From Streptomyces parvus (lineage in GTDB: Bacteria > Actinomycetota > Actinomycetes > Streptomycetales > Streptomycetaceae): a stretch of DNA of 64,000 bases. The stretch lies in contig NZ_CP135079.1 in assembly GCF_032121415.1 (NCBI RefSeq), positions 2,666,001 through 2,730,000 of the forward strand, in the 5' to 3' direction. The notes below the pieces were generated by a model. The model was given only the letters and a program-made list of their open reading frames with translations. It ran no database searches and had not been told where the DNA came from. A program made the translations under genes and the position numbers. Shown here in pieces: positions 9,367 to 16,225 of the stretch (the first letter of the stretch is position 1; every line of letters begins with the position of its first letter).

Positions 9367-11361
9367 TCAGGGGAACGGGTGCGGGGCCGGGTTGAGTTCG
9401 GCGTCGGTGAGGTCCGCCGCCCGCAGGCCCGCTTCGCGCAGGGCGGTGCGGAGCCGGGGCATGCCGAGGGCGCGCTGACGGGTCCAGCCGAAGTCGATCG
9501 GCAGCAGTCCGGGCACGATCACGCTCACCGTGGTCAGCCCGAGATCCCGCTGTTCCGGCATGGTCTGGTCGACGACGACCACGTCGAACCCGGCGGCGGC
9601 CACGGCGTCCACGCACCGGCGGAGGTCCTCGCGCAGATCGTCGGAGACCGGGAGCACCGGACGCGCACCGCTCCCGCTCCCGTACAGCTCGTCGAAGGAG
9701 CGGGCCGGCGGGCGTACGCTCCCCGGCGCGCCGAGCAGGAAGTCCGCGTGGTCGCCCATCTCCGGGATCCCGTACGCCAGCGGGTGGTCGTGCAGCGCCT
9801 CGACCCGGGCGAAGTCGGCGGCCATGGCGCGCAGCCGCTCCTCGTCCCGCTCGGTGCGGCCCTGGAGGTTGACGGCGTCGGTGGCGATCTCGCAGAGCGC
9901 CCCGGCGAGGGCCGCCTCCGGGTCGAGCCCGGCCCCCGCGCCGAAGCACATCCGGCCGGGCCCGCCGTCGGGCCGGACGGCGACACCGGTGACGACGGGG
10001 ATCGGGAAGGTGATCCGGGTGTCGAAGAACCGCGCCTCGTAGCCGTACATCTCCAGCCGGTCCACCATGTGCCGGGTGGCGGGGCGCCGGCTGGTGCGCG
10101 GGTCGATCTCGGGCAGCGCGGCCCGCCCGTACCAGGAGAGCAGGAACGCGTCCCGCTCCACGACCTCCATCAGCCCGAAGTAGACGGCCTCCTCCAACGC
10201 GCCGCCGGACGCGCAGCCGTTGGAGCTCTCCTGCACGAACCGGTTCTCCAGACCCGGCGCGTGGTAGTACGTGAGCACCTCGGGGACCAGGACGGTGCGG
10301 GAGTCGCGCAGCGACCAGCCGCGCACCCAGGGGATCTTCCGGTCCGGGGTGAAGGGCTTCACCCGGGGGTTGGCCCGGTGGAAGGCGTCGGAGTAGAGGC
10401 CGCAGACGCGCGGGTCCAGGGCGGCCCGGCCCTCGGCGCGCAGGGTGTCCAGGGCGGCGTGCACCTGGGCGTGCCGGGCCCGGGGCCGCATCCCCGCGTA
10501 CCGCTCCAGCCCCTCCAGCACGCCGATGCGCACACTGTCGGCGAAGGTGTCGGCGTGCCCGCCCCAGAACGTCTCGCGCAGATACGGTCCCGAGCGCAGG
10601 GAGAAGCAGCCGATGGTGGCGGAGGTGGACGTGGAGGAGACGTCGTGGACGACGGAGGGGCCGAGCGACCCGCAGACGGGGTTGGCGTACGGCTCGACGG
10701 GCAGTTCGTAGTCCCGGAGGTCCCGGACCCGGAAGCCGCCGGGCCGCAGCTTGGGCGCCGGCTTCAGGGTGATGGCGGCGGCCTCGTCGCTGTCGGGTTC
10801 GGGCTGCCCGCAGCCGGGGCACTCCGGGTCGGGGACGAGCGGGTAGTGGCGGACGGCCAGGGTCTGGAGGTCGACGAGGTGGACGGCGGGGAATGCCCCG
10901 GTGTCCGGTCCACCGCCCGCCAGTCTGGCGGCGATCACCCCGGCGACGGCCTCGGCCGCGAACGGGGTGGCGTACGGGGACGGGCCCGCCGCCCGGGTCC
11001 CGGAACCGAGCTCCAGCGCCTCGCGCAGGGCGACGGACCGCACGGCCTGCCACCGGCGTTCCAGACAGCGGGCGCAGGGGCGTCGGGCGGTGCCGGGCGG
11101 CGTCGGCAGGGGGCCGACGACGGCGTGCCTCCCGTAGTAGCGCACGGGCACGGCATCGGCCCGGGGCGGCTTCCCGTCCGCCGTGAACGCGTCGCGCACG
11201 CCCAGGGGCCGGACGTCCGGTGACTGCGTGGCCGCCGCCCTTCCGTGCCGGGCCAGTCCCTGCCGCAGCAGCTCCCCGAGCAGCCGGGTGGACTCCCCCA
11301 GCACGGGAGCGTCCGGAGCGTCGGGCACGTCCGGAGCGCTCCGCGACGTCTCAACGGCCAT
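9367..11361 (-). CDS. YcaO cyclodehydratase (azoline-forming)
   Basis: A 664-residue YcaO protein. The N-terminal third carries two zinc-like pairs (C96/C99 and C181/C184). The YcaO domain follows with VLEGLERYAG, SGGALEEAVYFGLMEVVERDAF and the LCEIATDAVNLQGR segment, which supply ATP/Mg-binding Glu and Arg residues. It ends in PAPHPFP, matching the C-terminal proline-rich PxPxP motif linked to azoline formation in active cyclodehydratases. ATG at 11361 overlaps the E1-like gene end by 11 bases. The expected role is ATP-dependent cyclisation of Cys/Ser/Thr in the precursor. It is paralogous to the gene at 1-965. Confidence 0.92.
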   Translation of the reverse strand: MAVETSRSAPDVPDAPDAPVLGESTRLLGELLRQGLARHGRAAATQSPDVRPLGVRDAFTADGKPPRADAVPVRYYGRHAVVGPLPTPPGTARRPCARCLERRWQAVRSVALREALELGSGTRAAGPSPYATPFAAEAVAGVIAARLAGGGPDTGAFPAVHLVDLQTLAVRHYPLVPDPECPGCGQPEPDSDEAAAITLKPAPKLRPGGFRVRDLRDYELPVEPYANPVCGSLGPSVVHDVSSTSTSATIGCFSLRSGPYLRETFWGGHADTFADSVRIGVLEGLERYAGMRPRARHAQVHAALDTLRAEGRAALDPRVCGLYSDAFHRANPRVKPFTPDRKIPWVRGWSLRDSRTVLVPEVLTYYHAPGLENRFVQESSNGCASGGALEEAVYFGLMEVVERDAFLLSWYGRAALPEIDPRTSRRPATRHMVDRLEMYGYEARFFDTRITFPIPVVTGVAVRPDGGPGRMCFGAGAGLDPEAALAGALCEIATDAVNLQGRTERDEERLRAMAADFARVEALHDHPLAYGIPEMGDHADFLLGAPGSVRPPARSFDELYGSGSGARPVLPVSDDLREDLRRCVDAVAAAGFDVVVVDQTMPEQRDLGLTTVSVIVPGLLPIDFGWTRQRALGMPRLRTALREAGLRAADLTDAELNPAPHPFP

Positions 11362-13627
11362 CGGTGCCGCCCTCGCCGTCCACCGTGAGGAGCACCCGGG
11401 CCGTGGCGATGGAGCCGGAGCGCAGGTCCGCCGGGGTCGTCGGCACGTACAGGACGTCGCGTCCGGCGGACCCCAGCGCCTCCAGCACCGCGTCGAACGA
11501 GGTCTCCCTCCCGTCCGCCACGACGGACCCGCCGCTCACCGCGATCGCCCCGGGGGCCAGGTCGGCCACCAGCGGATCGCCGGGGTCGACCGCCGCCTCC
11601 GGGTCCTCGGCGGCGAGCTGCACCTGTCCGAGCAGGTCCCGCAGGGCGGCAGCGGCCGCCGTACGCCGGGACAGCCCGGCCCCGACCGCCCAACGGGCAC
11701 CGGCGGAAGGCCCGTTCGCTTCACGGGCCAGCACCACGTGGGCCGTGCTGCGGTCCGCCTCGCCCAGGTCGAGGAGGTCCACGGCGATGTCCAGGTTGGC
11801 GGCGGACTTCAGCAGGAACACCAGCTCCGGGTCGTCACCGCCGATCGCCGCCGGGCGCACCCGGGTGGTGCCACGGACCGCGCGGAGCAGGGCGTCGTGG
11901 GCGAGCGCGGACAGCAGCCCCCGGCCCGCCGCCTCCGCCGCGCTGCCGCCCGCCCCGGCTCCGGCGGTGGTCGCCAGGTGCACCCGGTCGTGGTTGTGCG
12001 GCCCGAACGGGCGCAGGGCGGCGGCCGGTACGCGTACCGGGTCCTTGCCGATCAGGGACGTCGCCACCGCCCAGGCGGCGGGCGCGGCCCCGGTGCCGCC
12101 GCCGGTCGTCAGGGCGTCGGGCCCCAGCGTCCGCAGCTCCTGCGTACCGCCGTCCGTCCGGGCACCGGCGTCGGCGGCCTGCACGCCCGTCAGCGGAACC
12201 AGATGCTCCACATAGGTCTCGGCCGCCGCGTACAGCGCCCGGGTCCGTGCCCCGGCCAGGTGGTGCACGTCGAACGCGGCGATCCGGCGGCGGGCCCCGC
12301 CCCCGAGCGCCACCTCGACCCGGCTGAGCTTCAACGGGGTCTGGGTCAGCTCCTCGTCGTCGTAACGGCGGAAGGTCCCGGTGTACGGGCGGACCAGCGC
12401 GGAGCTGATCCGGTTCAGCTCCTCGACCAGCTCCTCCGCGTCCCGGGCGGTCTCCACGGTCGCGGTGACGGGCAGGGCGAGCGCTCCGGGGAGCGGGGCC
12501 GGTTCCTCGGCGGGGAGCCCGGAGCAGCGGGCGCAACGGGGGTGGGGCCGGACCGGTTCGGCCATCACGTCCAGCGATTCCAGGTCCTGGACGAGGACCT
12601 GGCCGGCCGTCTCGGCGGGCAGCGCTCCGGTGGTCAGGCGGAAGACCTCGTAGCCGACGAGGTTGCCGACCATCGCGGCGACAGGACCGGACAGGGCGGC
12701 CCCGTCGGACGGTGCGGCCCCCGCCGCCTCGCTCCACAGCTCGGCCGCCGTGCCGGGGTCGACGTTGCCGCCCAGGCGCAGCAGGGCGCAGGACCAGCAG
12801 CCGGTGGAGCCGGCGGTGGTGAGCGGGCCGACGACCAGTCGGCGGCCGAACAGCCAGGCGGGGATGAGCGTCACGCCCTCGGGCACCCCGGCAGCCAGCA
12901 GCCGGTGCGTGCGCGCCCCGGCCCCGGCCCCGCTGACGACGACGATGTCGTAGCCGTCCAGGTCGGCCCAGCCCGCGTCCGTTCCCGCGGGGATCGGGTC
13001 GATGCGCGCACCGTTGGCGGCGGCCTCGGCCGCGACACCCTCCGCAGCCGCGGCACCGCCCGGGGCCTCGACGGTCCCCACGCTCGCACACCCGTTGCGC
13101 ACCAGGCTCAGCGCGCACCAGCGGGCCGTCTCGTCGTCGCCGAGGACGGCGACGCGGGTGGAGCGGTAGCGGGCGAAGCGGGCGGGGGCGTCGTCGGTGT
13201 AGTGGTCGACATAGGCGATCTGCGCGGCGAACCGTTCGGCGGTCTCCCGGTCGACCGCGTCCCCTGCGGTGTCGGCCTCGGGGATGTCCCGGGCGAAGCC
13301 GCGCGCGTACAGCATATTGACCAGCTCGGCGGCCATCGCCCGCCGCGCGGACCCGAACCCGGCGCAGAGTTCGGCCATGCGGTGCTGCCCGGTGAGGTGC
13401 GGGACGACGAGGGAGGCGAAACGGTAGGCGGTGCGGCCGGTGAGGTGGAAGCCGCCGTCGGCGTTGTGGAACAGCACCCCGCCGGGGGTCTCGGTGAACA
13501 GCACGTCACGGCGGATACGCGGCCGGGTGCCGGCGAGCGCGTCGAACGCCGTCGTCGCGGTGGTCGATGCGGGCGTGGCGGGTGCGGCGGACGTGACGGG
13601 GGCGGCGGGGGCAGCGCTCTCGGCCAT
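11351..13627 (-). CDS. RRE/E1-like leader-binding protein with degenerate YcaO-like C-terminal half
   Basis: A 758-residue protein. After a low-complexity N-terminus, residues about 30-115 look like a RiPP recognition element. Residues about 130-360 form an E1/ThiF-like fold that begins at RVAVLGDDETA and contains CWSC and CARC zinc pairs. The second half (about 380-750) has the spacing and hydrophobic pattern of a YcaO domain (FDVHHLAGARTRALYAAAETYVEHL, later GLLSALAHDALLRAV), but the acidic residues expected for ATP binding are mostly replaced. It probably binds the leader and presents the peptide to the YcaO enzyme. It starts six bases after the SARP stop. Assignment of the C-terminal half is less sure than the rest. 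Confidence 0.85.
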   Translation of the reverse strand: MAESAAPAAPVTSAAPATPASTTATTAFDALAGTRPRIRRDVLFTETPGGVLFHNADGGFHLTGRTAYRFASLVVPHLTGQHRMAELCAGFGSARRAMAAELVNMLYARGFARDIPEADTAGDAVDRETAERFAAQIAYVDHYTDDAPARFARYRSTRVAVLGDDETARWCALSLVRNGCASVGTVEAPGGAAAAEGVAAEAAANGARIDPIPAGTDAGWADLDGYDIVVVSGAGAGARTHRLLAAGVPEGVTLIPAWLFGRRLVVGPLTTAGSTGCWSCALLRLGGNVDPGTAAELWSEAAGAAPSDGAALSGPVAAMVGNLVGYEVFRLTTGALPAETAGQVLVQDLESLDVMAEPVRPHPRCARCSGLPAEEPAPLPGALALPVTATVETARDAEELVEELNRISSALVRPYTGTFRRYDDEELTQTPLKLSRVEVALGGGARRRIAAFDVHHLAGARTRALYAAAETYVEHLVPLTGVQAADAGARTDGGTQELRTLGPDALTTGGGTGAAPAAWAVATSLIGKDPVRVPAAALRPFGPHNHDRVHLATTAGAGAGGSAAEAAGRGLLSALAHDALLRAVRGTTRVRPAAIGGDDPELVFLLKSAANLDIAVDLLDLGEADRSTAHVVLAREANGPSAGARWAVGAGLSRRTAAAAALRDLLGQVQLAAEDPEAAVDPGDPLVADLAPGAIAVSGGSVVADGRETSFDAVLEALGSAGRDVLYVPTTPADLRSGSIATARVLLTVDGEGGTDGR

Positions 13628-13633
13628 GGGGGA

Positions 13634-15691
13634 TCACACCTTCTCTGTGCGGCGGTCGCGGATCCGGGCGGTTCTTCGTACGTGGGCGCGGAGCAGATCG
13701 TGGATGCGGTACGGGCCCGGCGGGCCGTCCTCCAGCAGTCCGGCGTCGGCGAGTTGTTCCCGTACGGCTTCGGTGACGGGTCCCTCGTCCTCGGGGCCCC
13801 GGTCGTCGAGCAGCGCCGGGGGGCCCTGGGCGAGGTGGGTGAACGCCTCGGACAGCCGGGGGTCGAGCCGGCCGAGCGCCCGGTCGAAGAGGCCGGTGAC
13901 CGAGTGGTCCGGGGAGTCCGTCAGGGTGAGCCGGGCGAGCGGGTCGTCGCCCAGCCAGTCGGCGGCGTCGGCGAGCCGCAGGCCCGGCCGGGTCAGCAGC
14001 CGGGCGGTGAGGATGCGCAGGGCGGCCGGGAAGTGGCCGCACACGGCGGCGAGCCGGTGGGCGGCACGGGGTTCGGCCTCCACCCGTTCGGCGCCCAGGG
14101 CGGTCAGCAGCAGGGCGTACGACTCGGCCTCGGTGAAGGTCGACAGGCGCTGCACCCAGCCGCCATGGGTCGCGATGAGTCCGCCGAGGCCCATCCGGCT
14201 GGTGACCACGACGGCGGGGCCCGGTCCGGCCCCGGCTTCCCCTTTCGGGGTGAGCAGGGGGCGCACCTGGTCGGCGTCGACCACATCGTCGAGGATGAGC
14301 AGCGCGCGCCCGTCGCCCGACGCCCCGAGCGCTGCCGCCACGTCGGCGGCCACCTCCTCGGCCGGGCGGGGTTCGCCGTCCGCGCGGGTCATCCGGACGA
14401 GTAGCTGCCCGGCGGGAAAGGCGTCCCGCACCAGCCGGGCGACGTGCTGGGCGAGCGCCGACTTGCCGATGCCCGGGGCCCCGGAGACCAGGACGGCGAG
14501 GGGCCGGTGGTCCTCGGGGCCGGGGGGCGGGGATGCGGTGAGGCGGGCGGCCAGGGCGGCGGCCTCGGCGGCGCGCCCGGTGAAGTGCGGCACGGCGGGG
14601 ACAGGCCCGACGCGGGAAGCGGCGACCGGGGCGAAGGTCCCGGCGGCGGTGACGGCTGCCGCGACCGGCGTGGCGCCCTGGGCCGTGACGAGCGGTGCGC
14701 CTGGGGCCGTGGCGGACGCGGCGCCGTGGGCCGTGGCGGACGCCGCGTCCGGGGCTGTGATCGGCCGCGCGGCCGGGAGGGGAACGGTCTCGCCCCGGAT
14801 GACACGGGCGGCCGCCGGGCCGGCCGGACCGAGGTCCTCACCGCGCAGGATGGAGAGTTCGAGCCGGCGCAGGGAGGGCGAGGGGTCCACGCCGAGCTCC
14901 TCCAGCAGGAAACCCTTGACCCTGCGGTATTCGGCGAGGGCCTGCGACTGGCGTCCGCTGCGGTAGAGGGCCTCGATGAGCTGTTCGTGGAAGCGTTCGT
15001 GCCCCGGGTGGACGCGCGTAGCGGTCCACAGGTCGACCAGCGCCTCACCGCAGCGCCCGAGCCCCAGCAGCAGGTCGCAGACCCGCTCGACCGCGCGCAG
15101 CCGTTCCTCCGCGAGCCGGGGCACCTCGTCGCGGTGCAGGACGACGGACCGTACGTTGGCGAGCAGCGAACCCTGCCAGAGCGAGAGGGCGTCCCTCAGC
15201 GCGCAGAGCTCCGCCTCGGGGTCCCGGTCCAGACCGGCGGCCCGGCGCACCCGGTCGCGGAAACCGAGGAGGTCCAGGGCGGGCGGGGCGGCGGTGATCC
15301 GGTAGCCGCCGGGTACCGCCTCGATGGAGGTGGTGACACCGTGCTTGGAGAACAGCCGGCGGAGCCGCAGCACACAGGTCTGGAGGGCCGCCCGGGCGGT
15401 GGCGGGCTGCTCCTCGCCCCATACCGCGCGCTGCAAGTACTCGGCGGAGACCGGGGAGTTGGCGTGCAGGAGCAGCGCGGCGAGCAGGTTCGCGGGTTTG
15501 GAGGGCTGCAGGACGACGGTGTCGGGACCGTCCGCCAGGGCGAGCGGCCCCAGGAGCTGGAACCGCATCCCGGAAGACGCCCCCAGGAGGCCTCCTGCCG
15601 CACCCGGTTCGCCGGCCGTGGTCGGCTCGTCGGCCGTGCCTGGTTCGCCGGCCGGGCGTGCCGGTCCCGCCGCGGCTGCTGGGCTCGACAT
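13634..15691 (-). CDS. SARP-family transcriptional regulator with NB-ARC ATPase domain
   Basis: Up to 685 residues. From MRFQLLGPL come an OmpR-like winged helix, then a bacterial transcriptional activation domain (to about residue 290), an Ala-rich linker, and an NTPase domain with P-loop SGAPGIGKS and Walker B ALLILDDV. It ends soon after, without the TPR domain of full AfsR. ATG at 15691 lies two bases after the upstream peptide's stop (TAG-AC-ATG), implying translational coupling. An internal ATG at 15568, giving 644 residues, is a common SARP start and cannot be excluded. As first large gene of the operon it is the likely pathway activator. Confidence 0.9.
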   Translation of the reverse strand: MSSPAAAAGPARPAGEPGTADEPTTAGEPGAAGGLLGASSGMRFQLLGPLALADGPDTVVLQPSKPANLLAALLLHANSPVSAEYLQRAVWGEEQPATARAALQTCVLRLRRLFSKHGVTTSIEAVPGGYRITAAPPALDLLGFRDRVRRAAGLDRDPEAELCALRDALSLWQGSLLANVRSVVLHRDEVPRLAEERLRAVERVCDLLLGLGRCGEALVDLWTATRVHPGHERFHEQLIEALYRSGRQSQALAEYRRVKGFLLEELGVDPSPSLRRLELSILRGEDLGPAGPAAARVIRGETVPLPAARPITAPDAASATAHGAASATAPGAPLVTAQGATPVAAAVTAAGTFAPVAASRVGPVPAVPHFTGRAAEAAALAARLTASPPPGPEDHRPLAVLVSGAPGIGKSALAQHVARLVRDAFPAGQLLVRMTRADGEPRPAEEVAADVAAALGASGDGRALLILDDVVDADQVRPLLTPKGEAGAGPGPAVVVTSRMGLGGLIATHGGWVQRLSTFTEAESYALLLTALGAERVEAEPRAAHRLAAVCGHFPAALRILTARLLTRPGLRLADAADWLGDDPLARLTLTDSPDHSVTGLFDRALGRLDPRLSEAFTHLAQGPPALLDDRGPEDEGPVTEAVREQLADAGLLEDGPPGPYRIHDLLRAHVRRTARIRDRRTEKV

Positions 15692-15693
15692 GT

Positions 15694-15942
15694 CTAGTCC
15701 CAGCCGTTGACCAGCTTGCACATCTGGACGGGGGGCGATTCCGGGGGCAGTTGGCCGATGATCCCCGCCAGCTCCGTACAGATGATGCCGGCGATGTGGT
15801 CGGGGGCGTGCGGGAGGCCGGCCGGAGTGGTGGCCGATGCGGGGCCGGTCGAGAAGGTGAGGGCGGCGAGGGCGATACCGGTGACGAGGGCGGCGGCTCT
15901 GGCCGGGCGGCGCTGCTTCTGCGCAAGCGGAGACCTTGACAC
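15694..15942 (-). CDS. Small secreted peptide of unknown function, coupled to SARP gene
   Basis: An 82-residue protein with a clear Sec signal peptide: a basic N-terminus (KQRRPARAA), a hydrophobic core (ALVTGIALAALTF) and a probable cleavage site after PASA. The mature part would be about 45 residues, with two cysteines that could form one disulfide and a C-terminal KLVNGWD. GTG at 15942 is preceded by AAGGGGA. Its stop is two bases before the SARP start. I do not recognise the family. It has no Ser/Thr/Cys-rich core and carries a signal peptide, so it is unlikely to be the RiPP precursor. A signal, immunity or accessory role is possible. Confidence 0.6.
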   Translation of the reverse strand: MSRSPLAQKQRRPARAAALVTGIALAALTFSTGPASATTPAGLPHAPDHIAGIICTELAGIIGQLPPESPPVQMCKLVNGWD

Positions 15943-16033
15943 GTGTTCCCCTTCGACGGTGGCGTCGGAGCCGGGGATCGTCCCGGCACGGGAGACGATG
16001 CCAGCGCGGAACGCGCCACAAGAGGGGCCGCGA

Positions 16034-16081
16034 TGTCAGCTTGCTGCACGGAGGTCCACCGCCCTGTGCAGCAAGCTGACA
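16034..16081. promoter_or_regulatory. Perfect 16-bp inverted repeat upstream of the RiPP operon
   Basis: The arm TGTCAGCTTGCTGCAC (16034-16049) is exactly repeated in inverse at 16066-16081, with a 16-base spacer. It lies about 90 bases upstream of the small-peptide GTG (15942). It is separate from the hairpin at 16135-16168 that terminates the neighbouring ABC operon, and no T-run follows it on either strand. It could be an operator for a dimeric regulator or an RNA stem in the operon leader. Confidence 0.5.
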
Positions 16082-16134
16082 CGGCCCACCGTGACCGACG
16101 GCCCGGGGTGGGGAACGGGGCGGGGAACAGGCTC

Positions 16135-16168
16135 GGCCCCGGGACGTTTGGAGGAACGTCCCGGGGCC
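16135..16168 (-). terminator. Hairpin terminator after the FtsX permease gene
   Basis: A perfect 14-bp stem (16135-16148 with 16155-16168; arm GGCCCCGGGACGTT) with a six-base loop, 58 bases downstream of the permease stop. It lacks a T-run, as is common for Streptomyces terminators. Confidence 0.6.
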
Positions 16169-16225
16169 TGCCGGTCATCCTACGGTGACGCCCTCGGGCT
16201 CACCTCCCGCCGGACGGGGGCGCGC

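Noticed and set aside
15694..15942. Small secreted peptide as the RiPP precursor
   Set aside because: It has a Sec signal peptide and its mature part has only two Cys and few Ser/Thr, so it lacks a modifiable core.
15045..16178. Minus-strand frame starting in the terminator hairpin and containing an SACC segment
   Set aside because: It runs without a stop through the small-peptide and SARP genes, lacks a ribosome site, and is a shadow frame.
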